Shown: positions 48,721 through 57,503 of the stretch, one piece after another | How the letters are laid out: every line of letters starts with the position of its first letter | Position numbering within the stretch: the first letter of the stretch is position 1 | The notes under the pieces: generated by a model | Databases searched by the model: none | Seen by the model: only the letters and a program-made list of their open reading frames with translations | Told to the model about the DNA's origin: nothing | Position numbers and translations under genes: made by a program | Origin: Actibacterium mucosum KCTC 23349 | GTDB taxonomy: Bacteria; Pseudomonadota; Alphaproteobacteria; Rhodobacterales; Rhodobacteraceae | NCBI RefSeq assembly: GCF_000647975.1 | Contig: NZ_JFKE01000002.1 | Coordinates: 496,001-560,000 of the forward strand | Direction: 5' to 3' | DNA: 64,000 bases

Positions 48721-49245
48721 TTAACCAATAGTTGCAAGTTCGTCGCGAAACCGTGCTGCATTCTCTTGGTAATGCCGCGCGGAATTGCGCAGCCCTTCAA
48801 TGGCGTCTTCGTCAAGCTGGCGCACAATTTTTCCCGGCGCGCCCATGACAAGGCTGCCATCCGGAATCTCTTTGCCCTCGGTGATCAAGGCGCCCGCGCC
48901 GATTAGGCAATTCTTGCCAATCTCCGCCCCGTTCAGCACCGTTGCGCCCATCCCGATCAAAGAATTTTCGCCAATCGTACACCCGTGCAACATGGCCTTG
49001 TGACCGATGGTGCAGCCCGCACCAATGGTTAAAGGAAAGCCCATATCTGTATGAAAAATACAGTTTTCCTGCACATTTGTACCCGCGCCCACCACAATCG
49101 GCTCGTTGTCGCCCCGCAAGGTACACCCAAACCAGACCGAGCTGTGGGCCATCAAAACAATCTGCCCGATGACATTGGCATCAGGGGCCACCCAGGCGGT
49201 GTCGTCAATCTGAGGGCTGTGGGGGCCAAGCGCATAAACGGTCAT
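48721..49245 (-). CDS. Gamma-class carbonic anhydrase-like hexapeptide protein
   Basis: This 174-residue left-handed beta-helix protein has repeated hexapeptides ([25 protein letters not shown]). The zinc histidines are spread as in gamma-[16 protein letters not shown]. Family members may hydrate CO2 or act as ferripyochelin-binding-type subunits; activity is not assured. The start at 49245 overlaps the gmk stop by 4 bases, so it is co-transcribed with gmk. Confidence 0.88.
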   Translation of the reverse strand: MTVYALGPHSPQIDDTAWVAPDANVIGQIVLMAHSSVWFGCTLRGDNEPIVVGAGTNVQENCIFHTDMGFPLTIGAGCTIGHKAMLHGCTIGENSLIGMGATVLNGAEIGKNCLIGAGALITEGKEIPDGSLVMGAPGKIVRQLDEDAIEGLRNSARHYQENAARFRDELATIG

Positions 49246-49883
49246 TGCGTATCCTCGAATTCGCTGTGCAACTTGCGCACATGTTCCACCAATCCAGGTT
49301 GCTGCTTGCGCCGCATCCGCTCGCTCTCGACAATGGTGCGCAGGCGCGTTTCGGTGGCATCCAGATCGTCATTGACCAGCACATAATCGTAGCTGTCCCA
49401 ATGACTTATCTCGTCCCAGCTGCGCTGCATCCGCTTGGCGATCACCTCGGCGCTGTCTTGTCCTCGGCTGATCAGACGGCGGTGCAGTTCGTGGATGGAG
49501 GGCGGCAGAAAAAAGATCGACAGAACGTGTTCACCAAGGGCCGAGTTGCGGATCTGCTGCGCGCCTTGCCAGTCAACGTCGAACAAGACATCGCGCCCGG
49601 CATTGATTGCCTCTTCGACCGGACCGCGGGGCGAGCCATAGAAGTTGCCAAACACATGCGCATGTTCCAGCATCTGCCCCTCGGCCACCAGCTTTTTGAA
49701 GGCAGCCTCGTCCGTGAAATGATAATGCTGGCCGTCTACTTCGCCGGGACGCGGAGCCCGCGTGGTTGCCGAAATCGAAAAACTCAGCGTCGGATCCCAG
49801 GCGCGCAAACGCCCGCTAAGCGTCGATTTGCCAGCACCCGAGGGCGAAGACAGGATGATCAAAAGGCCACGCCGCGCGGTCAT
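49242..49883 (-). CDS. gmk: Guanylate kinase
   Basis: Gmk converts GMP to GDP in the purine pathway. The 213-residue protein has the P-loop [20 protein letters not shown]-binding blocks [19 protein letters not shown] and [10 protein letters not shown] are present, with a normal lid and end. Its order after yicC with a 3-base gap is classical. Confidence 0.97.
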   Translation of the reverse strand: MTARRGLLIILSSPSGAGKSTLSGRLRAWDPTLSFSISATTRAPRPGEVDGQHYHFTDEAAFKKLVAEGQMLEHAHVFGNFYGSPRGPVEEAINAGRDVLFDVDWQGAQQIRNSALGEHVLSIFFLPPSIHELHRRLISRGQDSAEVIAKRMQRSWDEISHWDSYDYVLVNDDLDATETRLRTIVESERMRRKQQPGLVEHVRKLHSEFEDTQ

Positions 49884-49886
49884 CGG

Positions 49887-50777
49887 TTACTCCACATTCT
49901 GAACCTGTTCCCGCATCTGATCGATCACGGTCTTCAGGTCAAGCCCCGTCCGCGTCAGGTCCTTTGCCTGAGCTTTCGAGCATAACGTATTGGCTTCGCG
50001 ATTAAATTCCTGCATCAGAAAGTCAAGCTTGCGACCAACTGGCCCCTGTTTCTTCATCAGGGTGCGCGCGGCATCCACATGGGCGCGCAGCCGGTCCAGC
50101 TCTTCTGTCACATCCGATTTCACCGCCAGCAAGGCCAACTCTTGCGCCACGCGGTCGGGGTCGGCGCCATCGACATTGCGCAATACGCGCGCAAGGTTCT
50201 CGCGCAGGTTCTCGGCAACCTTTTCCCCGCGGGCGGTGGCTTGATGGGCGGCCTGCTCGGTCAGGTCGGCGATCTGTGTCAATTGGCCATCAATAACCTC
50301 GGTTAACGCGGCACCTTCGTCGGCGCGCATGGATTTCAGCGCGGCCAAAAGCCCGTCGAACTCGGCCAACAGAACGGGGTTCAATGCCTTCGCGTCTTCG
50401 TCTGGCGCGTTGGACCCAAGCACACCACGTTGCGCCAAAACGTCCAGCGCCGATACCGGCGCCAAGGACAATCCGGCGGCCTTTGCCTCTGCTTCGATGG
50501 CTTGCACAGATGCCAGAACAGCCTTCACCGCTTGGGGATTTGGCGAGGACAGCTCGGACTCGGCATCACGGCTGATGCGCAGGGACAACGCGACATTTCC
50601 CCGCCCCAAAGCTTTGCCAATTGCCCCGCGCAATGGCTGTTCCAACCCGCTCAACCAGTCCGGCAGACGCAGGCGAATATCCAGCCCCTTTGCGTTAACG
50701 GTTCGGATCTCCCAACTCCAACGATAGCCGTCCCGGCCTCCTGTTGCGGCCGCATAGCCGGTCATCGAGTTAACCAT
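49887..50777 (-). CDS. yicC: YicC-family endoribonuclease-like protein
   Basis: This 296-residue protein has the family N-terminus MVNSMTGYAAATGGRDGYRW, SWEIRTVNAKGLDIRLRLP, and the C-terminal KLDFLMQEFNREANTLCSKA and VIDQMREQVQNVE. YicC proteins are linked to RNA turnover and stress. I chose the ATG at 50777; GAGGAG lies 12 bases upstream, while a TTG at 50786 is too close to it. It is upstream of gmk. Confidence 0.9.
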   Translation of the reverse strand: MVNSMTGYAAATGGRDGYRWSWEIRTVNAKGLDIRLRLPDWLSGLEQPLRGAIGKALGRGNVALSLRISRDAESELSSPNPQAVKAVLASVQAIEAEAKAAGLSLAPVSALDVLAQRGVLGSNAPDEDAKALNPVLLAEFDGLLAALKSMRADEGAALTEVIDGQLTQIADLTEQAAHQATARGEKVAENLRENLARVLRNVDGADPDRVAQELALLAVKSDVTEELDRLRAHVDAARTLMKKQGPVGRKLDFLMQEFNREANTLCSKAQAKDLTRTGLDLKTVIDQMREQVQNVE

Positions 50778-50819
50778 TCGTAACAAAATCTCCTCAAAAT
50801 TGAGACGGTTTATGCGATG

Positions 50820-50835
50820 TTAACACTTGGGTAAC
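50820..50835 (+). promoter_or_regulatory. CtrA-like binding site upstream of the PAS_5 gene
   Basis: TTAA-CACTTGG-GTAAC matches the CtrA pattern TTAA-N7-TTAA with one mismatch, about 90 bases before the PAS gene start. A second TTAAC half-site follows at 50851-50855. CtrA controls such proteins in several alphaproteobacteria; binding here is inference. Confidence 0.45.
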
Positions 50836-50918
50836 GGTGTTGTCTTAGCGTTAACACAGCTGCAATCGCGACGACAATGCACCGCTTTGGGGGCGGTTAA
50901 AATTTGGAGAAGGTTCGC

Positions 50919-51599
50919 ATGCGCGGCGAAAACGGGAATGTCGTCCCCATTCGGGAGGTACGGATTAACATGCAATATCCGCTGATCAACGAGGTTGAAG
51001 CGTATTGGGAAGGGTTGCGTAACGGGCGCTCTTTGCCGGCACGCGCCGACGTTGACCCCCGCGGGTTGGAACGTGCCCTGCCCTATGCCTTTGTCGCCGA
51101 ACGCATTGCACCGGGCATCGCGCGTTTCCGGGTTGCCGGGCAGCACCTGCATGATCTCATGGGCATGGATGTCCGCGGCATGCCGCTGTCGTCGCTGTTC
51201 GTGCCTGCGGCGCGCGAACGTCTTTCAGAACTGGTGGAAGAGGTGTTCGAGTCGCCCCGTGTCACGCGCGTCAGCCTGAACAGTGGTCGTGGTATGGGCC
51301 GCCCGGCATTGGAGGCCGCCTTGTTGCTGCTGCCCCTGCTGAATGACAAGGGCGAGGTGTCCAGGGCGTTGGGGTGCCTGATCTCCGAAGGCCACATCGG
51401 GCGCCTGCCCCGCCGATTCTCCATCGCTGCCCTGCAGACACGCGACCTGACCACTGGCGACACGGTGACCGAACCCATGCACCACGCATCCGGCGCCAAC
51501 GCGCCCAGCGGGTTTGCCGAGGCTGCCACCACTTTTGCGCCAGCAAAAAGGCCGGACGGTGAACGCCCGGCCCTTCGGCTTGTTCAGACAGACAGCTAG
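50919..51599 (+). CDS. PAS_5-domain protein
   Basis: This 226-residue cytoplasmic protein begins with an N-terminal helix and a PAS-type sensor region: INEVEAYWEGLRNGRSLPAR, DVDPRGLERALPYAFVAE, IARFRVAGQHLHDLMGMDVR. The rest carries a Pro/Ala-rich tail. No output domain is seen, so it probably works by binding another protein. The ATG at 50919 follows GGAGAAGG. The 3' end is 3 bases from the DAHP synthase gene on the other strand. Confidence 0.82.
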   Translation: MRGENGNVVPIREVRINMQYPLINEVEAYWEGLRNGRSLPARADVDPRGLERALPYAFVAERIAPGIARFRVAGQHLHDLMGMDVRGMPLSSLFVPAARERLSELVEEVFESPRVTRVSLNSGRGMGRPALEAALLLLPLLNDKGEVSRALGCLISEGHIGRLPRRFSIAALQTRDLTTGDTVTEPMHHASGANAPSGFAEAATTFAPAKRPDGERPALRLVQTDS

Positions 51600-51602
51600 G
51601 GC

Positions 51603-52970
51603 TTAGGCCGTCGCAGCCTGATCCGTGTTGCGCGGCCCAGCCAGCTCTTCGGCCACCAGGAAGGCCAGTTCCAGCGACTGGCTGGCGTTCAAACGCGGGT
51701 CGCAGGCTGTGTGGTACCGGTCCGACAGGTCCTCGTCGGTGACCGCGCGCACGCCACCGGTGCATTCGGTCACGTCCTTGCCCGTCATCTCGAAATGCAC
51801 ACCGCCCGGGATGGCGCCATGGGCGCGGGTGGTGGCAAAAAACTCCTGCACCTCGCTCAACACGTTCTCGAACGGCCGGGTTTTGTAACCCGAGGCCGAT
51901 TTGATCGTGTTGCCGTGCATCGGGTCGCAGGTCCACAGCACGTTGGCGCCCAGCTCCTGCACCGTCTCGATCAGACGCGGCAGGTTATCGGCCACCTTGC
52001 CGGCCCCGAACCGCGCGATCAGGGTCAGGCGCCCCTCTTCGTTTTCCGGGTTCAGCTTTTCGATCAGCACTTTCAGGTCGTCGCTGGTCAGCGTCGGGCC
52101 ACATTTCAGACCAATCGGGTTCTGCACGCCGCGGCAAAACTCCACATGCGCCCCGTCGGGCTGACGGGTGCGGTCACCAATCCAGATCAGATGGCCCGAG
52201 CCCGCAACCGGCACGCCGGTGGTGCTGTCGATCCGGCACATCGCCTCTTCGTATTCCAGCAGCAGCGCCTCGTGGCTGGTATAAAAATCCACCGTCTGCA
52301 GATCCGGGTTGCTTTCGCCCGACATGCCCGCGGCGCGGATGAAGTCCAGCGCGTCCTGGATGGAATTGGCCATAGCGCGGTACTTGGCGGCCTCTTCGCC
52401 CTGGGTGAAGCCCAGCGTCCAGGCGTGTACGCGGTGCACATCGGCATAACCGCCCTTGGAGAACGCGCGCAGCAGGTTCAGCGACGCCGCGGCCTGCGTA
52501 TAGGCCTGCAACATGCGGTTGGGGTCGGGGATGCGCGCCTCGGGCGTGAAATCGAACCCGTTGATAATGTCGCCGCGATAGCTGGGCAATTCCACGCCAT
52601 CCACCGTTTCGGTCGGTGCCGAGCGCGGCTTGGCGAACTGGCCGGCCATCCGGCCCACTTTCACCACCGGCACCTTGGCGCCATAGGTCAGCACCATCGC
52701 CATCTGCAACATCACCTGAAAGGTGTCGCGGATCGTGTCTGCGCCGAACTCCGCAAAGCTTTCGGCGCAGTCGCCGCCTTGCAGCAGAAACGCCTCGCCA
52801 CGCGCAGCGGCCGCCAGTTTCGCCTTCAAACTCCGCGCTTCGCCTGCAAAGACAAGCGGCGGATATTTGGCAAGCTGGGCTTCCACGGCCTCCAGCTTGC
52901 TGGAATCCGTATAGTCGGGCATCTGAACCCGGGGCTTGGCGCGCCAGTCAGATTTTTGCCACTTGTCCAT
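51603..52970 (-). CDS. Class II 3-deoxy-D-arabino-heptulosonate-7-phosphate synthase
   Basis: This enzyme is the first step of the shikimate pathway: phosphoenolpyruvate plus erythrose 4-phosphate gives DAHP. The 455-residue protein is the plant-like type II form. It has [41 protein letters not shown], and the C-terminal [19 protein letters not shown]. The length and these blocks exclude the type I AroFGH family. It is cytoplasmic and alone. Confidence 0.96.
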   Translation of the reverse strand: MDKWQKSDWRAKPRVQMPDYTDSSKLEAVEAQLAKYPPLVFAGEARSLKAKLAAAARGEAFLLQGGDCAESFAEFGADTIRDTFQVMLQMAMVLTYGAKVPVVKVGRMAGQFAKPRSAPTETVDGVELPSYRGDIINGFDFTPEARIPDPNRMLQAYTQAAASLNLLRAFSKGGYADVHRVHAWTLGFTQGEEAAKYRAMANSIQDALDFIRAAGMSGESNPDLQTVDFYTSHEALLLEYEEAMCRIDSTTGVPVAGSGHLIWIGDRTRQPDGAHVEFCRGVQNPIGLKCGPTLTSDDLKVLIEKLNPENEEGRLTLIARFGAGKVADNLPRLIETVQELGANVLWTCDPMHGNTIKSASGYKTRPFENVLSEVQEFFATTRAHGAIPGGVHFEMTGKDVTECTGGVRAVTDEDLSDRYHTACDPRLNASQSLELAFLVAEELAGPRNTDQAATA

Positions 52971-53289
52971 TGTTTTGCTCCATTACATGGGTTTTGCGCG
53001 GGCCGTTATAGCAAAGCGGCACATCACCGCCACTCAAAAAGAGGGCGTTTTGGCAAGTTTTGGCCATGGCAGCTGCTTCAAAAATTGCGTTGGTCGCAGT
53101 TTGCAGGCGATTCACGGGCGGATGGCTCTGCAAATGACGCAATATTTGTAAATCCTGAGGAACAGCCGCGCGGAAATTGACCCAAGGGCAGGAATAATTT
53201 CTGCAAAGCGGCATGAATCAGAGACTTTTCTTTTCGAAATTGGCGGCCTAACCTCGCGGCAGAATAACGACCAACACGGGAGAAAAATC
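52971..53289. other. Intergenic region upstream of the ABC operon
   Basis: No credible gene is seen in these 319 bases. It must hold the promoters of the DAHP synthase gene (minus) and of the solute-binding protein gene (plus). No sigma-54, Pho or other known site was recognised by eye. Confidence 0.5.
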
Positions 53290-54483
53290 ATGAAAAAACT
53301 GCTGATGGCGACGGCGTTGACGTCGATCGCAGCAACCGGCGCGTTTGCTGGTGGCCACGCCACCGAAGTGTCGCTGGGTGTATCGCTTGGCTTTACCGGC
53401 CCGCTGGAATCGCTGGCTGGCCCGATGGGTGACGGCGCCGAACTGGCCATGGCCGAAGCAACTGCCGCCAACTTCCTGGATGACGCCACCGTCACCAGCG
53501 TGCGCGGCGACAGCACCTGCATCGACGCCGCAGCCGCCACCGCCACCGTTGAACGCCTGGTCACTGCCGACCGCGTGGACGGCATCGTGGGTGGCATGTG
53601 CTCGGGCGAAACCACGGCCAGCCTGCAGAACGTCGCGATGCCCAACGGCATGGTGATGATCTCGCCCTCGGCCACCTCGCCGGCCCTGTCGACGCTGGAA
53701 GACAACGGTCTGTTTTTCCGCACCTCGCCCTCGGACGCCCGTCAAGGTGTTGTGATGGCCGAGATTATCATGGAACGCGGCATCGACACCGTCGCCGTGA
53801 CCTATACCAATAACGACTATGGTAAAGGTCTGGCCGACAGCTTCGAGGCAGCCTTTACCGCCAAAGGCGGCACCGTCACCCTGAACACCGCGCATGAAGA
53901 CGGCAAGGCCGACTATGCCGCGGAAGTGGGCGCGCTGGCCTCGGCCGGTGGTGATGCGCTGGTCGTGGCCGGTTACGTGGATCAAGGCGGCTCGGGCGTG
54001 ATTCAGGCATCGCTTGATTCGGGTGCCTTCGATACGTTCGTTCTGCCCGACGGCATGGTCTCGACCGCGCTGGAAGAGAACTTTGGCGCCGATATCGATG
54101 GCTCGTTCGGCCAGAACCCCGCCTCGGCCGGCGAAGGTCGCGACAAGTTCGTCGCCATGGCAACCGAGGCCGGTTTCGACGGCACGTCCGCCTTTGCAGC
54201 CGAAGCCTATGACGCCGCCGCGCTGATCATGCTGGCCATGCAGGCCGCCGACAGCAAGGACCCCGGCGCCTACAAGGACAAGGTGTTCGACGTGGCCAAC
54301 GCACCGGGCGAACAGATCCTGCCGGGTGAGCTGGGCAAAGCCTTCGACATCCTGCGTGCGGGCGGCGATATCGACTATGTCGGTGCGACCTCGGTTGAAT
54401 TGGTGGGTGAAGGCGAAAGCGCCGGCAACTACCGCGAGATCGTGATGGATGGTGGCAAGGTCACCGTTGTCAAATACCGCTAA
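53290..54483 (+). CDS. Branched-chain-amino-acid-type periplasmic binding protein
   Basis: This 397-residue exported binding protein has the signal peptide MKKLLMATALTSIAATGAFA. The mature part has the Leu/Ile/Val-binding two-lobe layout: VSLGFTGPLESLAGPMGDG, GIVGGMCSGETTASLQN, VTYTNNDYGKGLADSFEAAF. The substrate is not fixed by these; this family also carries urea, amides or aromatic compounds. It opens a complete transporter operon (54569-58843) and is separated from the ATPase genes by an mRNA hairpin. Confidence 0.92.
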   Translation: MKKLLMATALTSIAATGAFAGGHATEVSLGVSLGFTGPLESLAGPMGDGAELAMAEATAANFLDDATVTSVRGDSTCIDAAAATATVERLVTADRVDGIVGGMCSGETTASLQNVAMPNGMVMISPSATSPALSTLEDNGLFFRTSPSDARQGVVMAEIIMERGIDTVAVTYTNNDYGKGLADSFEAAFTAKGGTVTLNTAHEDGKADYAAEVGALASAGGDALVVAGYVDQGGSGVIQASLDSGAFDTFVLPDGMVSTALEENFGADIDGSFGQNPASAGEGRDKFVAMATEAGFDGTSAFAAEAYDAAALIMLAMQAADSKDPGAYKDKVFDVANAPGEQILPGELGKAFDILRAGGDIDYVGATSVELVGEGESAGNYREIVMDGGKVTVVKYR

Positions 54484-54496
54484 GGTAAATATGGCA

Positions 54497-54524
54497 GCAG
54501 CCCGGAATGAACGTTCCGGGCTGC
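54497..54524 (+). other. Intercistronic hairpin after the binding-protein gene
   Basis: GCAGCCCGGAA (54497-54507) pairs with TTCCGGGCTGC (54514-54524), an 11-bp perfect stem with a 6-nt loop and no T-run. It probably stabilises the binding-protein mRNA and reduces read-through to the ATPase genes. Confidence 0.65.
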
Positions 54525-54568
54525 CTGCATTCTGAAGCCGCCAACAGAGCGGCCAACGGGGAACATAT

Positions 54569-55357
54569 ATGATCATCGCAAGCGAAGTGCATAAGCATTT
54601 CGGCGGATTCCGTGCCGTGGACGGCGCGTCGATCGAAATTGCCGACGGGTCGATCACCGGGTTGATCGGACCAAACGGCGCCGGAAAATCCACCATTTTC
54701 AACGTGATCGCCGGGGTTCTTAAGCCTACGTCGGGCAAGGTCACCATGGATGGCGAAGACATCACCGGCCTGCCTCCGCACGAGCTTTTTCACAAAGGCC
54801 TGCTGCGCACCTTCCAGATCGCGCACGAGTTTTCGTCGATGACGGTGCGCGAAAACCTGATGATGGTGCCTGGCGCTCAGGCCGGCGAGAACCTGCTGAA
54901 CGCATGGTTCCGCCGCAGCCAGATCGCCACTGAAGAGGCCGCCCTGAAAAGGAAGGCCGATGAAGTGCTGGAGTTCCTGACCATCGACCATCTGGCCGAC
55001 GAAAAGGCCGGCAACCTGTCGGGCGGTCAGAAAAAGCTGCTGGAACTGGGGCGCACCATGATGGTGGACGCCAAAGTGGTGTTTCTGGACGAGGTCGGCG
55101 CGGGCGTCAATCGCACGCTCTTGAACACCATCGGCGACGCCATTGTGCGCCTGAACAAGGAACGCGGCTATACCTTCTGCCTGATCGAACATGACATGGA
55201 CTTCATCGCGCGGCTCTGCGACCCGGTGATCGTCATGGCCGAGGGCAAGGTTCTGGCCAAGGGCAAAGCCGATGAGATCATGCAGAACGACGCGGTGATC
55301 GAGGCCTATCTGGGCACCGGTCTGAAAAACAAGGTCAAGGAGGAGGCCAATGGCTGA
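54569..55357 (+). CDS. ABC transporter ATP-binding protein (LivG-like)
   Basis: This 262-residue ABC ATPase has Walker A IGPNGAGKSTIFNVIAGV, signature GNLSGGQKKLLELGRTM, Walker B VVFLDEVGAGVN, and the switch His in CLIEHDMDFIARL. It is the LivG member of the pair. A serine/threonine-free variant GAGV replaces the usual PxxGL after Walker B. It starts 86 bases after the binding protein and overlaps the LivF-like gene by 8 bases. Confidence 0.92.
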   Translation: MIIASEVHKHFGGFRAVDGASIEIADGSITGLIGPNGAGKSTIFNVIAGVLKPTSGKVTMDGEDITGLPPHELFHKGLLRTFQIAHEFSSMTVRENLMMVPGAQAGENLLNAWFRRSQIATEEAALKRKADEVLEFLTIDHLADEKAGNLSGGQKKLLELGRTMMVDAKVVFLDEVGAGVNRTLLNTIGDAIVRLNKERGYTFCLIEHDMDFIARLCDPVIVMAEGKVLAKGKADEIMQNDAVIEAYLGTGLKNKVKEEANG

Positions 55358-56063
55358 TCCCTTCCTGAACGCCGAAAACATGACCGGCGGCTATGGCAGC
55401 GGCGCCGATATCCTGCATGGCTGCAACATCTCGGTCGACAAGGGCCAGATCGCGGTGATCGTGGGCCCCAACGGCGCGGGTAAATCCACCGCGATGAAGG
55501 CCGTCTTTGGCATGTTGAACATCCACACCGGCAGCGTCATGCTGGACGGTCAGGACATCACCGCGCTGACCCCGCAAGCTCGCGTGGCCAAGGGCATGGG
55601 CTTTGTGCCGCAGGTCAACAATATCTTCACCACCATGACGGTTGAGGAAAACCTTGAAATGGGCGCGTTCCTGCGGCGCGACGATTTTTCGGACACGATC
55701 GAGCAGGTCTATACCCTGTTCCCGATCCTCAAGGAAAAACGCCGCCAGCACGCGGGCGAGCTGTCGGGCGGGCAGCGCCAACAGGTCGCCGTGGGCCGCG
55801 CGCTGATGACCCAGCCCAGCCTGCTGATGCTGGACGAACCCACCGCGGGCGTTAGCCCCATCGTGATGGACGAGCTGTTTGACCGCATTATCGAGGTGGC
55901 GCGCACCGGCATCTCGATCCTGATGGTCGAACAAAACGCCCGCCAAGCCCTTGAGATCGCAGACAAAGGCTATGTCCTTGTCCAGGGTCGCAACGCCTAT
56001 ACCGACACCGGGCAGGCCCTTCTGGCCAACCCCGAAGTACGCCGCACGTTTTTGGGGGGATAG
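55350..56063 (+). CDS. ABC transporter ATP-binding protein (LivF-like)
   Basis: This 237-residue ABC ATPase has Walker A VGPNGAGKSTAMKAVFGM, the LivF-type Q-loop VPQVNNIFTTMTVEENLEMG, and signature ELSGGQRQQVAVGRALM. Walker B LLMLDEPTAGVSP and LMVEQNARQAL complete it. It pairs with the preceding ATPase. The next gene starts 4 bases downstream with an AT-rich sequence that does not match this operon. Confidence 0.93.
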   Translation: MADPFLNAENMTGGYGSGADILHGCNISVDKGQIAVIVGPNGAGKSTAMKAVFGMLNIHTGSVMLDGQDITALTPQARVAKGMGFVPQVNNIFTTMTVEENLEMGAFLRRDDFSDTIEQVYTLFPILKEKRRQHAGELSGGQRQQVAVGRALMTQPSLLMLDEPTAGVSPIVMDELFDRIIEVARTGISILMVEQNARQALEIADKGYVLVQGRNAYTDTGQALLANPEVRRTFLGG

Positions 56064-56067
56064 TCAA

Positions 56068-56493
56068 TTGGACATAGTTAAATTGACAAGAAAACTCAGC
56101 CGGATCGTTGGCGTTGCAACCGCGTTGTACGCGTCTACTTCGGTAAATCCCCTATTCGCTCAGAGCTATGTATGCAAAGAAACAATGGCCTGCGTCGGCA
56201 AAACGCCCTGTAAGAAGAGCGATCATGAATTCACAGTTGTCAACTTTGGGAGCAACTTTGAGCTGCACATTAGTTCGACTGTATTTGTATTCGAGCACTA
56301 CGCGACCAACGATAACATAGCGTTACAAGGTGTTGGTCTAGGAGAAGATGGCCAAGGAATGCGCGCAATTACCATTTTCAAAGATCTGGATTTTGTCTTC
56401 AGTTCGCACGTTTTAATCGATTTCACTGAAACGGATCCAAAGATTGCGGCTAACGTAAGCCTGATTGGCAGCTGTATAAGGCTTCTTTCCTAA
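56068..56493 (+). CDS. Exported protein of unknown family inserted in the ABC operon
   Basis: This 141-residue protein starts with TTG at 56068 behind GGGGGGA at good spacing. Its signal peptide is MDIVKLTRKLSRIVGVATAL, cut near NPLFAQS. The mature part has Cys pairs (YVCKETMAC, KTPCKKSD), a beta-rich middle and a last cysteine SCIRLLS. I do not recognise it. Its base composition is clearly lower in G+C (25 of 60 bases at 56221-56280) than the surrounding operon. Its stop overlaps the permease start by 1 base (TAATG), so it is translated with the operon. It may be an acquired gene that kept operon coupling, or an accessory subunit of this transporter. Confidence 0.7.
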   Translation: MDIVKLTRKLSRIVGVATALYASTSVNPLFAQSYVCKETMACVGKTPCKKSDHEFTVVNFGSNFELHISSTVFVFEHYATNDNIALQGVGLGEDGQGMRAITIFKDLDFVFSSHVLIDFTETDPKIAANVSLIGSCIRLLS

Positions 56494-57503
56494 TGGACTT
56501 CCTAAACGCACTGGTCGCGCTGGCCAATTTTGTGATCATCCCCGCCACCGCTTATGGCGCGCAGCTGGCGCTGGGGGCGCTGGGGGTGACGCTCATTTAC
56601 GGCATCCTGCGGTTTTCCAATTTTGCCCATGGCGACACGATGGCCTTCGGTACCATGGTAACCGTGTTGGTCACGTGGGCCATGCAGGCCGCGGGGATCG
56701 GGCTGGGCGTGTTGCCCACCGCCTTGCTGGCCCTGCCCTTTGGCATTGCGGCGACGGCTCTGCTGCTGCTGGGCACCGACAAGCTGGTCTATCAGTTTTA
56801 TCGCCGTCAACGCGTGGTGCCCGTGGTGTTCGTCATGGTGTCGATCGGGGTGATGTTCATCATGAACGGGCTGGTCCGGTTCATCATCGGACCCGATGAT
56901 CAGCGTTTTGCCGATGGCGCCCGGTTCATCATCCGCGCGCGCGAGTTTAAACAGATGACCGGTCTGGACGAGGGTCTGGCGATCCGCACCACGCAGGGCA
57001 TCACCATCGTGACCGCGATCATCGTGGTCGCCCTGCTGTTCTGGTTTCTCAACCGCACGCGCACCGGCAAGTCGATGCGCGCATTTTCCGATAACGAGGA
57101 TCTGGCGCTGTTGTCGGGCATCAACCCCGACCGGGTGGTGCAGGTGACATGGCTGATCGTGGCGGCGCTGGCGACCATAGCCGGGGTGCTGTATGGGCTC
57201 GACAAGTCCTTTAAACCCTTCACCTATTTCCAATTGCTGCTGCCGATCTTTGCCTCGGCCATTGTTGGCGGGTTGGGCAACCCCTTGGGCGCCATCGCGG
57301 GCGGTTTCCTGATCGCGTTTTCCGAGGTCACGGTGACTTATGCGTGGAAAAAGGTGTTGGTGCATCTTCTGCCGGAACCGCTGGAACCATCGGGCCTCGT
57401 GCAACTCATGAGCACCGATTACAAATTCGCCGTCAGCTTCGCGATCCTGGTCATCGTGCTGCTGTTCCGCCCCACGGGCCTGTTTAAAGGAAAATCGGTA
57501 TGA
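56493..57503 (+). CDS. ABC transporter permease (LivH-like)
   Basis: This 336-residue inner-membrane permease has about eight helices. The LivH-type blocks are QLALGALGVTLIYGILRFSN near the start and, near the end, LPIFASAIVGGLGNPLGAIA, the EAA-like loop region for the ATPases. Its start overlaps the stop of the AT-rich gene. It forms the channel with the next permease; the two overlap by 4 bases. Confidence 0.9.
   Translation: MDFLNALVALANFVIIPATAYGAQLALGALGVTLIYGILRFSNFAHGDTMAFGTMVTVLVTWAMQAAGIGLGVLPTALLALPFGIAATALLLLGTDKLVYQFYRRQRVVPVVFVMVSIGVMFIMNGLVRFIIGPDDQRFADGARFIIRAREFKQMTGLDEGLAIRTTQGITIVTAIIVVALLFWFLNRTRTGKSMRAFSDNEDLALLSGINPDRVVQVTWLIVAALATIAGVLYGLDKSFKPFTYFQLLLPIFASAIVGGLGNPLGAIAGGFLIAFSEVTVTYAWKKVLVHLLPEPLEPSGLVQLMSTDYKFAVSFAILVIVLLFRPTGLFKGKSV

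Noticed and set aside
52988-53151. Short plus-strand frame between the DAHP synthase and the ABC operon
   Set aside because: No family motif or ribosome site; it overlaps promoter space for both flanking genes.
51711-53180. Plus-strand 489-codon frame opposite the DAHP synthase gene
   Set aside because: It is antisense to a fully conserved class II DAHP synthase.
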